Shown here: positions 26,513 through 35,137 of the stretch, piece after piece | Layout: each line of letters starts with the position of its first letter | Numbering within the stretch: the stretch's first letter is position 1 | Assembly: GCF_017874715.1 (NCBI RefSeq) | Contig: NZ_JAGGLR010000002.1 | Coordinates: 464,626-528,625, forward strand | Direction of reading: 5' to 3' | DNA: 64,000 bases | DNA from: Streptomyces iranensis | GTDB lineage: Bacteria > Actinomycetota > Actinomycetes > Streptomycetales > Streptomycetaceae | Made by a program: the position numbers and the translations under genes | The notes under the pieces: model-generated | The model's input: the letters and a program-made list of their open reading frames with translations, nothing else | The model's database searches: none | Told to the model about the DNA's origin: nothing

Positions 26513-27430
26513 ATGCCGACCGAACAAGAGCCCTGGCAGTGGGACGAGGACACGTGGCGGGGACACGCTGAGCGCGTCCGCGCGGGCCGCGACCTGACAC
26601 CGCGGACATGGCCGGGCGGTGCCCGCATGGCCGTGGCCCTCTCATTCGACCCCGACCACGAGACAATCCCGCTCCGCGACGGGGAAACGTCCGCCGGAGC
26701 GATGGCCAGGGGTGAGTTCGGGTCGCGCGTGGGAGCTCGCCGGATTCTGCGACTGCTCGACGAGTTCCGGATCCCTGCCACGTTCTTCATCCCCGCGGTG
26801 TCCGCGCTGCTGCATCCGCGGGAAGCCAAGGATTACGCCGCGGCGGGACACGAGATCGGCGCGCACGGGTGGATCCACGAACGGAACGCGCTACTGAGTC
26901 CGAAGGACGAGCGTGAGCTCACCCATCGCAGTGTGGATGTCCTGGAGGGCCTTTCCGGTCAGCGCCCGGTCGGGATCAGGACACCGAGTGCCGACTTCTC
27001 CGACTCGACCATCGAGATCATGCAGGAACTGGCGTTCAGGTACGACTCGTCCCTCATGGCCGACGACATGCCATATGAGATCCTCTCAAATGGGCGGCCC
27101 ACCGGCATCGTGGAATTGCCCATGGAGTGGATTCGCGATGATGCGCCGTATTTCACGATGACGCGTTACGGACCCTACCGTCCCTATACCTCGCCACGCA
27201 CCTGGGTCGAGATCATGAAGGACGAGTTCGACTCCGCCTATGCCGACGGGGCGGTCTTCCAGCTGATCTGCCATCCGCATATCATCGGCCACCGCTCGCG
27301 GATGTTCGCCCTGCGTCAACTCGTCGAGCACATACAAGCGCATGAGGGCGTGTGGTTCGCGACGCACGCGGATATCGCCGACCACGTATGGCGCAGCCCT
27401 CGGCGGGAGGGAGCGCACCGCGCGGTCTGA
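26513..27430 (+). CDS. Polysaccharide-deacetylase-fold hydrolase (PuuE/cyclic imidase-like), copy 2
   Basis: The 305-residue paralogue of the 20915-21808 product shares the opening EPWQWDEDTWRGHAERVRAGR, SFDPDHE, HGWIHERNALLSP, GIRTPSADFSDST, YDSSLMADDMPYEI and CHPHIIGHRSR. The two align end to end without large gaps. It is translationally coupled to the MFS importer (27-bp gap, GAAGGAG before ATG 26513), which suggests that it acts on the imported compound. Keeping two divergent copies under different promoters in one island points to two related substrates or two sequential ring openings. No signal peptide is present. Confidence 0.85.
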   Translation: MPTEQEPWQWDEDTWRGHAERVRAGRDLTPRTWPGGARMAVALSFDPDHETIPLRDGETSAGAMARGEFGSRVGARRILRLLDEFRIPATFFIPAVSALLHPREAKDYAAAGHEIGAHGWIHERNALLSPKDERELTHRSVDVLEGLSGQRPVGIRTPSADFSDSTIEIMQELAFRYDSSLMADDMPYEILSNGRPTGIVELPMEWIRDDAPYFTMTRYGPYRPYTSPRTWVEIMKDEFDSAYADGAVFQLICHPHIIGHRSRMFALRQLVEHIQAHEGVWFATHADIADHVWRSPRREGAHRAV

Positions 27431-27465
27431 CCGGCGGATACCACTGCGGGATCCAGCGGACGGTG

Positions 27466-28293
27466 TCAGGCGGTGGGGTACGGTTCGCGTGCTCGGTCCA
27501 GGGTCCGTCGGGCGCGTTCCAGTACCGGTTTGTCGACCATCTGTCCGTCCACCGTGGTGACGGAGTCACCGGCGTCCAGCACCGCACGGGCCCACCGCAG
27601 CTCCTCCGCCGAAGGGGCGAACCCCTCGGCCACGAGCCCCGGTTGGGCGGGATGGACGCAGAGCTTTCCGGTGAAGCCCAGGCGCCGGGCGTGGGCGGTG
27701 TCGGTACGCAGCGCTTCCGCGTCGCGTACGGCGGTGGTGACGCCGTCGACGGGTGGGGCGATACCGGCCGCGGCCGAGGCGAGGACCAGCCTGGAGCGGG
27801 CGAAGGTCAGCGCTGTGTGGTCGTCGGGGGCCACTCCGAGTTGTGCGGCGAGGTCGATGTTGCCGAACGCGGCGCGTATGACACCGGGTGTGGCGCATAC
27901 GGCGTGAGCGTGTTCGAGGCCGAGTGCTGTTTCGATGAGCGGGACCAGAGCGCACCGTCCGGCAACGCGTGCGGCGAGGCCCGCGAGGGCGACGGGATCC
28001 TCGGCCTTGGGCACCATGACCGGACTGCCGTGCTCTGCCGCCATCCGTAGGTCTGTCTCGGCCCAGGTGGTGCCGGGCGGGTTGATCCGTACGATCGCGT
28101 GGTTGCCGTGGGCGAGCCAGTCGGCGGCGTTGTCGCGGGCACGGTCCTTGTCCGGTGCCGCGACCGCGTCCTCCAGGTCCACGATGACGAGATCGGCGCC
28201 GGAGGCGGCGGCCTTGTCGAAGCGATCGGGCCGGTCCCCCGGCACGAAGAGGAGACTTCTGGCGATGGCGATCCGCTCGGCGAGGGTGCTCAT
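27466..28293 (-). CDS. HpcH/HpaI-CitE family CoA lyase, probable citramalyl-CoA lyase
   Basis: The 275-residue TIM-barrel lyase has CitE motifs: RSLLFVPGDRPDRFDKA, the acidic VIVDLEDAVA, VRINPPGT, VPLIETALGLEHAH and AAFGNIDLAAQLG. Such enzymes split citramalyl-, malyl- or citryl-CoA into acetyl-CoA plus pyruvate, glyoxylate or oxaloacetate. Its start (ATG 28293) overlaps the stop of the MaoC-like hydratase by 4 nt, so the two are translationally coupled. With the divergent CoA-transferase it would complete itaconate breakdown to acetyl-CoA and pyruvate. That pathway assignment is inferred from gene context. Confidence 0.83.
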   Translation of the reverse strand: MSTLAERIAIARSLLFVPGDRPDRFDKAAASGADLVIVDLEDAVAAPDKDRARDNAADWLAHGNHAIVRINPPGTTWAETDLRMAAEHGSPVMVPKAEDPVALAGLAARVAGRCALVPLIETALGLEHAHAVCATPGVIRAAFGNIDLAAQLGVAPDDHTALTFARSRLVLASAAAGIAPPVDGVTTAVRDAEALRTDTAHARRLGFTGKLCVHPAQPGLVAEGFAPSAEELRWARAVLDAGDSVTTVDGQMVDKPVLERARRTLDRAREPYPTA

Positions 28294-29159
28294 GCGAAGG
28301 TCACCTCCGCCGTGGCGTGCTGGTCCTCCCGGTGGGTGGCGACGCGCAGTTGGGCGCGATCGTCAGCGGGAACACCGCAGGCCGCGAGGTGTTCGCCGGA
28401 GAACACCGGCCGCCGCAGCCGGTAGGACAGGGAGCGCACCCGGGCTTCCGGGGAGTGGCGGCGAGGCAGTTCGAGCATGAGCAGAGCCAGGAGAGGGCCG
28501 TGGACCACGAGCCCGGGGTAGCCCTCCGCGCGCTGGACGTACGGCGTGTCGTAGTGGATGCGGTGGGCGTTCGCCGTGAGGGCGCTGAAGCGGAAGAGCA
28601 GCGCGGGATCGGGCCGCAGCTGGAGCTGCCACGGGTCGGCGGGGCGGGGGACGGCGGACTCGCTCAAGGCGACCGGATGCTGTCCAGCGCTGCGCCCGGA
28701 CCGGTAGACGATGTCCTGCTCCTCGACGAGGCGGACGCGACCGCGCTGGCGGAACTCGCGCCGCTCGGTGACGAAGAGCATCTCCCCGGTGCGGCCCTCT
28801 TTCACGGTGATCGAGCCGAGGCTGCTGACGCGTTCGGCGGGCTCGCCGAGTCGGAGCGGCTCGGTGATCTCGCACCGCCCGCCGGCCCACATGCGCTGCC
28901 GGCCGGGGAGAGGCGGCAGGAAGTGCCCGTGCGACGGATGGCCGTCGGCTCCCAGATCGCGCTGGGCGGGCCAGGTGAGGAAGTAGAACCAGTGCCACAG
29001 TGGAGGGATCGGGTCACCGGCCTCGGCGGCTGTGCCCGGCAGGTCCAGCAGTGCCGAGAAGGCTTCCACCGGGCCGGTGGGCAGGGGGTCCTCGGCCATG
29101 ATCGGTCCTGGGGTCCACGACTCCACGTAGGACTTGAGCGGGGGCGGGGTGGCTGGCAT
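28290..29159 (-). CDS. MaoC/FAS1-type dehydratase, probable itaconyl- or mesaconyl-CoA hydratase
   Basis: The 289-residue double-hotdog hydratase resembles mesaconyl-C4-CoA and itaconyl-CoA hydratases: WHWFYFLTWPAQRDLGADGHP, GRQRMWAGGRCEI, a central region ending VEEQDIVYR, and the second half FRFSALTANAHRIHYDTPYVQRAEGYPGLVVHGPLLALLML. The His/Asp of the hydratase site lie in HRIHYD. ATG 29159 gives the family length; ribosome-binding sequence is weak. It overlaps the CitE-like gene by 4 nt. Together they would convert itaconyl-CoA to citramalyl-CoA and then cleave it. Confidence 0.8.
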   Translation of the reverse strand: MPATPPPLKSYVESWTPGPIMAEDPLPTGPVEAFSALLDLPGTAAEAGDPIPPLWHWFYFLTWPAQRDLGADGHPSHGHFLPPLPGRQRMWAGGRCEITEPLRLGEPAERVSSLGSITVKEGRTGEMLFVTERREFRQRGRVRLVEEQDIVYRSGRSAGQHPVALSESAVPRPADPWQLQLRPDPALLFRFSALTANAHRIHYDTPYVQRAEGYPGLVVHGPLLALLMLELPRRHSPEARVRSLSYRLRRPVFSGEHLAACGVPADDRAQLRVATHREDQHATAEVTFA

Positions 29160-29399
29160 GGTCTGTATGTCCTTGAGGTCCGGTGGCTGCGGGGTCCCGG
29201 CCGGTGCCGGAAGAGCGGCGCGGTCTTCGGTGGCGGCCGCGCCGCGGGATCGGCCCGATCCACCACCATCATGGGGTTTGATGAGGCGGACGGGGTAATA
29301 GAAAGAGTTGATCTCTCCATGCGCAGCGCGCATGAGGGATCGCGCTGCCGCCGGTACACCAGTCGTCGAGGTCAGGGGTGGCTGAGCAGATGCGCGAGA
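29160..29399. other. Intergenic region before the hydratase operon
   Basis: This 240-bp non-coding stretch lies between the LysR stop and the hydratase start. It holds ATGCGC-AGC-GCGCAT (29319-29333), a perfect 6-3-6 dyad that could be a LysR-family contact site, and an AT-richer patch around 29295-29310 suited to a promoter. No gene is seen. Confidence 0.35.
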
Positions 29400-30353
29400 T
29401 CACTCGGGCCCGGCCGGAGCCTCGGCTCCCCGCAACCGCGCGGAGGGCCATCTGCCCTGGGTGACCGCCGAGTTGACCTGATGGACCAGCTCTTGTGCGA
29501 CGACCTCCACGCCGGGAGGGGTGCGTCCGGCCCTCGGAGTGACGAGGACGATGGAGCGCCACACGTCGGGCTCGGTCAGCGGCGCGGCGCTCAGGGTGCC
29601 CTGCGCCACGTCCTCGGCGATGCCGATACCGGGCAGGACGGTCCAGCCGTGCCCGGCCAGAACGAGCCGCTTCTGCACGCGCATGGAGTTGGTCTGCACG
29701 ACGACGTCCATGGCGGATTCGGCACGCGTGGCTGCCGCGTCGATCAGACTGCGCAGCGCATGGCCCGCGGTCGGCATGACCAGTGGGTGCTCGGCCGCCT
29801 CCGTGAAGCGGACAGGGCGGTCGGCGCGCAGGCCGGCAGCTGCCGGCGCGACGGCCCACAGACGCTCACACGCCAGGGGACGAGCGTTGAGGGAGGGTGT
29901 GCTGTTCAGGTTGTAGAGCAGGGTGAGGTCGAGGTCGCCGTCGTCCAGCCACTGCTGGAGATGTCCGGAGTAGGCGGTCATCAGCCGGAGTTCGATGCCG
30001 GGGTGGTCGCGGGCGATCGCCGTCACCAGTGGCTCGGCGAGCAGGTCGCTGGTGCTCTCCAGCAGGCCGACAGTGACGATGCCGGCCACCTTGCCGGGGG
30101 TTGGCCGCACCTCGGCGCGGGCCCGCTCCAGCTCGTTCAGGGCGCGCCGCGCCCGGTCGACCATGATCGCCCCTGCTCCGGTGGGGCGCATGCCCTGCCC
30201 GGTCCGCTCGAAGAGCTCGACACCGAGCTCCTGCTCCAGGGTGCGGATCTGCCGGGTGACGGCGGGCTGCACCAGATGGAGCAGCTCTGCGGCGCGCGTG
30301 ACACTGCCCACCTCGGCCACCGTGACGATCGCCTTGAGCTGTTTGACGTCCAA
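29400..30353 (-). CDS. LysR family transcriptional regulator
   Basis: The 317-residue regulator has the LysR helix-turn-helix (about 1-60: QLKAIVTVAEVGSVTRAAELLHLVQPAVTRQIRTLEQELGVELFERTGQGM) and a PBP2 effector domain. The QPAVTRQI recognition helix and DGDLDLTLLYN resemble the Nac/CbbR-like branch. It sits between the two halves of the acyl-CoA gene set and is divergent from the CoA-transferase (138 bp), the usual arrangement for a LysR activator of its neighbours. In known itaconate clusters a LysR protein plays the same role. Start ATG 30353. Confidence 0.87.
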   Translation of the reverse strand: MDVKQLKAIVTVAEVGSVTRAAELLHLVQPAVTRQIRTLEQELGVELFERTGQGMRPTGAGAIMVDRARRALNELERARAEVRPTPGKVAGIVTVGLLESTSDLLAEPLVTAIARDHPGIELRLMTAYSGHLQQWLDDGDLDLTLLYNLNSTPSLNARPLACERLWAVAPAAAGLRADRPVRFTEAAEHPLVMPTAGHALRSLIDAAATRAESAMDVVVQTNSMRVQKRLVLAGHGWTVLPGIGIAEDVAQGTLSAAPLTEPDVWRSIVLVTPRAGRTPPGVEVVAQELVHQVNSAVTQGRWPSARLRGAEAPAGPE

Positions 30354-30491
30354 GGTGTCCTCCTTCCCGCACCCTCCGCGGCATCCGAGGAACGCATGTG
30401 GGTATCACGAGATTCTATTTCACCCTTCGGTCAATGCGTGTTCATGATGGTACTCCCGGTGCCGGACCTGCACCCCCTTGGAGGCCACCCC

Positions 30492-31742
30492 ATGACCGAA
30501 CACTCGGAACGTCTGCCGCTCTCCGGTATCACCGTCGTCAGTCTCGAGCAGGCGGTGGCCGCTCCCTTCGCCACCCGCCAGCTGGCGGATCTCGGCGCGC
30601 GGGTCATCAAGGTGGAGCGTCCGGGCGGCGGTGACTTCGCCCGCCGGTACGACACCACTGTGCATGGGCAGTCCAGCTATTTCGTCTGGCTCAACCGCTC
30701 CAAGGAATCCATGACGCTCGATCTGAAGTCGAACGCGGGCAGAACGATCCTGGAGCGACTGCTCGGCCGGGCGGACGTGTTCGTGCAGAACCTGGCCCCG
30801 GGGGCGGTCGGCCGGATGGGGCTCGGCACCGAGGCCCTGGCAGAGCGCTTCCCCTCGCTGATCCCTTGTTCCATCTCCGGCTACGGGGCCGACGGCCCAT
30901 GGGCCGACCGCAAGGCGTACGACCTGCTGGTGCAGTGCCAGACCGGCCTGGTCTCGCTCACCGGCAATGAGCACGGTTCCGCCCGTGTCGGCGTGTCGAT
31001 CGCGGACATCGCCGCCGGTATGTACGCCTACTCGGGCATCCTCACCGCTCTGTTCACCCGCGCGACCACCGGAATCGCGCGAGCCGTGGAGGTCTCCTTG
31101 TTCGAGGCTCTGGCCGAGTGGGTCAGCCAGCCCGCCTACTACACCCGCCACGGCGGCACCCAGCCCCCGCGTATCGGCACCCAGCACGCCACCATCGCCC
31201 CCTATGGTGCCTACGCCTGCGCCGACGGCAAGGAAGTCCTGTTCACGGTGCAGAACGAGCGCGAATGGACCGCCCTGTGCGAGCTCCTTGAGCGTCCCGG
31301 CCTCATCGAGGACGAGCGCTTCGCCACCACTTCCGACCGGGTGGCTCACCGCACGGAGCTGAACGAGATCGTGGCCGCCCGCCTCGGAGAACTCGACAGC
31401 GGAACAGCGATGGACCTGCTGGACCGGGCGGGTCTGGCCAATGCCGGAGTCAACGACATCGAGGAGTTCCTGGCCCACCCGGTGCTCGGGGCCCGCGGTC
31501 GTTGGCGGAATGTGCGGATCCCCGGCGGCTCAACAGTGCCCGCGCTGCTGCCACCGGTAGACCTCGCGGGCATGGCCCCGCGCATGGACGTCGTCCCGGC
31601 CGCTGGAGAACACACCAGCGGCATCCTGGCCGAGCTGGGGTACAGCGCGGCCGACATCGACAGTCTCAGTACCGAGCACGCCATCGAACGGCCCGAGGCG
31701 GCAACGGCATCCACGGCACCCCACGAGGAGCGTCAAGCATGA
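30492..31742 (+). CDS. CaiB/BaiF (class III) CoA-transferase, probable itaconate/succinyl-CoA transferase
   Basis: The 416-residue class III CoA-transferase has the N-terminal LSGITVVSLEQAVAAPFATRQLADLGARVIKVE, the catalytic Asp in KAYDLLVQCQTGLVSLTG (about 150), and the C-terminal small-domain region. ATG 30492 follows TTGGAGG; the open frame reaches far upstream but without a credible start. Its stop overlaps the acyl-CoA dehydrogenase start (ATGA), so they are coupled. Activation of a dicarboxylate to its CoA ester is the expected first step of the pathway. Itaconate is the favoured substrate because of the hydratase and lyase beside it. Confidence 0.85.
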   Translation: MTEHSERLPLSGITVVSLEQAVAAPFATRQLADLGARVIKVERPGGGDFARRYDTTVHGQSSYFVWLNRSKESMTLDLKSNAGRTILERLLGRADVFVQNLAPGAVGRMGLGTEALAERFPSLIPCSISGYGADGPWADRKAYDLLVQCQTGLVSLTGNEHGSARVGVSIADIAAGMYAYSGILTALFTRATTGIARAVEVSLFEALAEWVSQPAYYTRHGGTQPPRIGTQHATIAPYGAYACADGKEVLFTVQNEREWTALCELLERPGLIEDERFATTSDRVAHRTELNEIVAARLGELDSGTAMDLLDRAGLANAGVNDIEEFLAHPVLGARGRWRNVRIPGGSTVPALLPPVDLAGMAPRMDVVPAAGEHTSGILAELGYSAADIDSLSTEHAIERPEAATASTAPHEERQA

Positions 31743-32905
31743 GCACACTCGACATCCTGTCCGAGGACGAGCGGTTCATCGTCAGCACCGTGCACGACTT
31801 CGTCGACAAGGAAGTGAAGCCCGTCGTCCAGGCGCTGGAGCACGCCAACGCCTATCCCGAAGCCCTCATCGAGCAGATGAAACAGCTCGGAATCTTCGGA
31901 CTCGCCGTCCCGGAGGAGTACGGCGGTACCCCGGTCTCCACCCCTTGTTATGTGCTGATCACCGAAGAGCTGGCCCGTGGCTGGATGAGTCTGGCGGGCG
32001 CGATGGGAGGGCACACGGTCGTCGCCAAGCTGCTGCTGCGGTTCGGCACGGAGGAGCAGAAGCGGCGCTACCTGCCGAGGATGGCCACCGGTGAGATTCG
32101 AGCGACCATGGCGCTGACCGAGCCGGGCGGCGGCTCCGACCTCCAGGCGATGCGCACCGTCGCCCGGAGGGATGCGGACGGCTATCTGGTGAACGGTGCG
32201 AAGACGTGGATCACCAACTCCCGCCGGTCCCAGCTCATCGCCCTGCTGTGCAAGACCGACCCGGACGCGAGCCCCGCGCATACGGGCATCTCCATCCTGC
32301 TCGCCGAGCACGGCCCCGGTCTGACCGTCTCGCGTGACCTGCCCAAGCTCGGCTACAAGGGCGTGGAGAGCTGCGAGTTGTCCTTCGAGGACTACCGGGC
32401 GCCCGCGGATGCCGTGCTCGGCGGCGTGGAGGGCAAGGGCTTCGCGCACATGATGAAGGGCCTGGAGACCGGCCGCCTCCAGGTCGCCGCCCGCGCCCTC
32501 GGCGTAGGCCGGGCGGCATTCGAGGACGCGCTCGGCTACGCACGGGAACGCGAGTCGTTCGGCAAGCCGATCTGGCAGCACCAGTCCGTCGGCAACTACC
32601 TGGCCGACATGGCGACTTCACTGACCGCGGCGCGCCAGCTGACCCTCTACGCGGCCCGGGAGGCGGACGCCGGGCGCCGGGTGGACATGGAGGCCGGCAT
32701 GGCGAAGCTCTTCGCTTCCGAGACGGCGATGCAGATCGCCCTGAACGCGGTCCGCATCCACGGGGGTTACGGCTACTCCACCGAGTTCGACGTCGAGCGC
32801 TACTTCCGTGACGCCCCGCTGATGATCGTCGGCGAGGGCACCAACGAGATCCAGCGCAATGTCATCGCAAGTCAGCTGGTCAAGCGTGGTGGTCTGGACG
32901 CATGA
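31739..32905 (+). CDS. Acyl-CoA dehydrogenase
   Basis: The 388-residue FAD enzyme has canonical ACAD motifs: IFGLAVPEEYGG, ATMALTEPGGGSD, GAKTWITNS, the C-terminal RVHGGYG-like RIHGGYGYSTEFDVERYFRD, and GEGTNEIQRNVIA, which places Glu in the usual G-E-G-T site. It overlaps the CoA-transferase by 4 nt. Pseudomonas itaconate operons also carry an acyl-CoA dehydrogenase of unclear role. Here it might oxidise methylsuccinyl-CoA to mesaconyl-CoA, feeding the same hydratase and lyase. That is inference. Confidence 0.88.
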   Translation: MSTLDILSEDERFIVSTVHDFVDKEVKPVVQALEHANAYPEALIEQMKQLGIFGLAVPEEYGGTPVSTPCYVLITEELARGWMSLAGAMGGHTVVAKLLLRFGTEEQKRRYLPRMATGEIRATMALTEPGGGSDLQAMRTVARRDADGYLVNGAKTWITNSRRSQLIALLCKTDPDASPAHTGISILLAEHGPGLTVSRDLPKLGYKGVESCELSFEDYRAPADAVLGGVEGKGFAHMMKGLETGRLQVAARALGVGRAAFEDALGYARERESFGKPIWQHQSVGNYLADMATSLTAARQLTLYAAREADAGRRVDMEAGMAKLFASETAMQIALNAVRIHGGYGYSTEFDVERYFRDAPLMIVGEGTNEIQRNVIASQLVKRGGLDA

Positions 32906-32954
32906 GGATGCGTTGGCGCCGAGCAGTACGTGGCTGTCCTGAGCCCGGCTCCGC

Positions 32955-34253
32955 CTACCGGCCCCCGTGGACCGAGTCCTCCTTGTCCGGGATGACACTG
33001 CCGTCCTGTCGGCGCACCGGACCCGGCGTGCCGTCGGGGTTGGTGTATCCGGTGGTGGAGCAGGGGTAGGCGGCTTCCTTGCGCGGCAGCGGCTCGATGA
33101 ACATGGGGTTGATCAACCAGGTGCCGTCCGCGTTGTCGTAGGCCCGGCACATGATCTCGTTCTTGTTCCGGTTGAGGACCAGGCCCGCACCGGTGGCGTC
33201 GCCGACCATCGTCACATCGGTGTCGGCATCGCCCGCGCCGATCACCAGGCGCTTCTCAGGAGGCTGCTGCTTCCAGGCAGCGGGGCCGGTGACACCGAAC
33301 ACCCTCTCGTTGAGCCAGCATCGCTTGCCCTCGATGTACGGCATGACCGTGCCCTTGCTGTCGGGTTCACCACCGCACCCTTCCTGGGTGTAGGTGATGC
33401 GCCCCCGGCGGTCGAGCAGGTTGCGGATGGCGAGGGTGTGTTGGCGGTCGACGCCGACGCCGCCTGCCCAGGCGTTGGTGACCGGAGTGCTGCCGGCGGA
33501 ATCCACCCACACCTCGAAGCCCGCTTTCTTCAGGACGCGGATCAGATCCTTGATCTGCGGGTTGTAGCGAGCGTAGGCGTGCAGGGTGTGGCTGCCGACC
33601 CGCTGTGTGGCGCCGACGGGCGCGGCCAGCGCCTCGGCCCGGGACTTCCGCGCGTAGGAGGTGACCTCGGCCTCGGTGTGGCCCGCGAACAGCTGGGGCA
33701 CCCAGGCGTATTGGGGAAGAGTCCGGCGGCTGTTCCACTCTCCCGCGAATGCCTTGTGGCCGTTCATCAGGGTGGCCTCACTGCGGACGGAGAAGATCTC
33801 GTCCGTACAGGCGGTGTTGGTGGAAGTCGGCAGTGGCGCACCGACGGGCACGTCCGTGCCACACGCCTTGGTGAGTGTGCGGTCGGCTTCCTCGGTCAGC
33901 CAGGGACTGGTGTCGGACCAGCGCGCCGGTCGCAAGATCTTGTCGTGCTTGAGAGCCCAGGCGATGGCGAGGTCGGTGATGTCGTTCTTGGTGACGGTGT
34001 TGTCCCAGTCGAAGGCGGCGACTGGCCGCTTGCCATGGCTCATATGCGGGTTGCCGCACGTTCCGTGCTCGTCGATCACTCGCTGAAGCCGCGCCCTGTT
34101 GTCGCCGTACCACGCGAGCGAGGAGGAGAGACGGGGGCAGTGGGCTCGTCCGGCGGTGGTCTCCGCCGCGTACGTCGTTCCCGCTGGAACCAAGGACGTC
34201 AGTACGGCGACCGATGCCAGCCCGAGGGCGGCACCCAGGGAAGCGGTGCGCAT
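32955..34253 (-). CDS. Secreted HAD-superfamily phosphatase (SerB-like)
   Basis: The 432-residue exported phosphatase has a Sec signal (RTASLGAALGLASVAVLTSL ending in TYAAE). The HAD nucleophile motif is FDWDNTVTKND (about 80), with a conserved Lys/Ser middle region and motif IV GAGDADTDVTMVGD near 355. The pattern matches phosphoserine-phosphatase-like HAD proteins found outside the cell in Streptomyces, which may release phosphate from organic compounds. ATG 34253 follows AAGGAGAG. It is monocistronic, convergent with the acyl-CoA dehydrogenase and divergent from the DinB gene. Confidence 0.85.
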   Translation of the reverse strand: MRTASLGAALGLASVAVLTSLVPAGTTYAAETTAGRAHCPRLSSSLAWYGDNRARLQRVIDEHGTCGNPHMSHGKRPVAAFDWDNTVTKNDITDLAIAWALKHDKILRPARWSDTSPWLTEEADRTLTKACGTDVPVGAPLPTSTNTACTDEIFSVRSEATLMNGHKAFAGEWNSRRTLPQYAWVPQLFAGHTEAEVTSYARKSRAEALAAPVGATQRVGSHTLHAYARYNPQIKDLIRVLKKAGFEVWVDSAGSTPVTNAWAGGVGVDRQHTLAIRNLLDRRGRITYTQEGCGGEPDSKGTVMPYIEGKRCWLNERVFGVTGPAAWKQQPPEKRLVIGAGDADTDVTMVGDATGAGLVLNRNKNEIMCRAYDNADGTWLINPMFIEPLPRKEAAYPCSTTGYTNPDGTPGPVRRQDGSVIPDKEDSVHGGR

Positions 34254-34672
34254 GCGGTGACTCTCCTTCGCGTCGAGGACGGTGAGGACGAAACGTTCGT
34301 ACGACGGACGGCAGGACGACTCGTACCGTACGCGCAACGATCACCCGGGTACACCTTTGGGCGGCGAGTCACCGTAGTGGCCGCGAGCGCGACTCGCCGG
34401 GCGCCCTGAAGCCCCACGAACTCGGTCGCCGCCACATCGCTGCACACCCCGCACCTGGTGACCCTGGACACCGGTCCATGGGGTGTCGCGCCTCGAAAGC
34501 GTCACCTGTTTGACGGGTTACGCAGCCTCGGATTAGCCTGCGACCGTCACCAGCCGTCCGCTGAGGGCCGTGTCACCCGGACACCCTGTTCACCCATGTC
34601 CTCGCCCGACCGTGGCGCATCGCCACGGCCGTATCGCGACATGGCCCTGACCAGCACTCTCATGAGGAACCC
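34254..34672. other. Divergent intergenic region with promoter-like element
   Basis: This stretch of about 420 bp has no convincing gene. TTGACG (34510-34515) and TAGCCT (34534-34539), 18 nt apart, form a plausible promoter toward the DinB gene. GTCACCTGT (34501-34509) directly precedes the -35 and recurs upstream of the MFS gene (reverse orientation) and the CGNR gene. Confidence 0.4.
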
Positions 34673-35137
34673 ATGGAACTGAACGAGTACCTGTACTTCC
34701 TGCGCCGGGCGTTCGACGGCATGATCAGCGCACTGGAGGAACTGGGCGACGAGCTCGCCAACACCGCGCCCCCGCCGGCCGGGGCGAACAGCCCGTTCGC
34801 GGTCGCCTACCACTGCACGGGCGTGGCCGATTACTGGATCGGGCACATCATCGCCGGCAGGTCCGTGGACCGGGACCGGGCCTCGGAGTTCACCGCCGTC
34901 GGGACGGTCACCGATCTCAAGAGCACCGTGGACCCGCTGTTCGACCGTCTCCGCGACGACCTGCGGGAAGTCGACGCACAGGCGGCGCCCCGCAACGTAC
35001 CGCCCGCCTCCTTCGAAGGCCCCGACCGCCCGCTGAGCTGTGCCGGCGTTCAGCTGCACGTGCTGGAGGAACTCGCCCAGCACCACGGACAGGTACAGAT
35101 CACCCGGGACGTCCTCCTGAACGGAAACGTGCGATGA
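34673..35137 (+). CDS. DinB-fold protein
   Basis: The 154-residue four-helix-bundle protein has the DinB/DUF664-type metal His triad: H in VAYHCTGVADYWIGH and the pair in LAQHHGQVQITRD. Family members include mycothiol-dependent transferases and maleylpyruvate isomerase-like enzymes, so use of mycothiol in this actinomycete is possible. Start ATG 34673 follows GAGGAA. It overlaps the PatB/MalY gene by 4 nt (ATGA), so the two are coupled. Their joint role is unknown. Confidence 0.82.
   Translation: MELNEYLYFLRRAFDGMISALEELGDELANTAPPPAGANSPFAVAYHCTGVADYWIGHIIAGRSVDRDRASEFTAVGTVTDLKSTVDPLFDRLRDDLREVDAQAAPRNVPPASFEGPDRPLSCAGVQLHVLEELAQHHGQVQITRDVLLNGNVR

Noticed and set aside
28317..30491. Upstream extension of the CoA-transferase frame
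   Set aside because: It is an open frame by high GC only; it runs antisense across the hydratase and LysR genes, and the conserved protein starts at 30492 after a ribosome-binding site.
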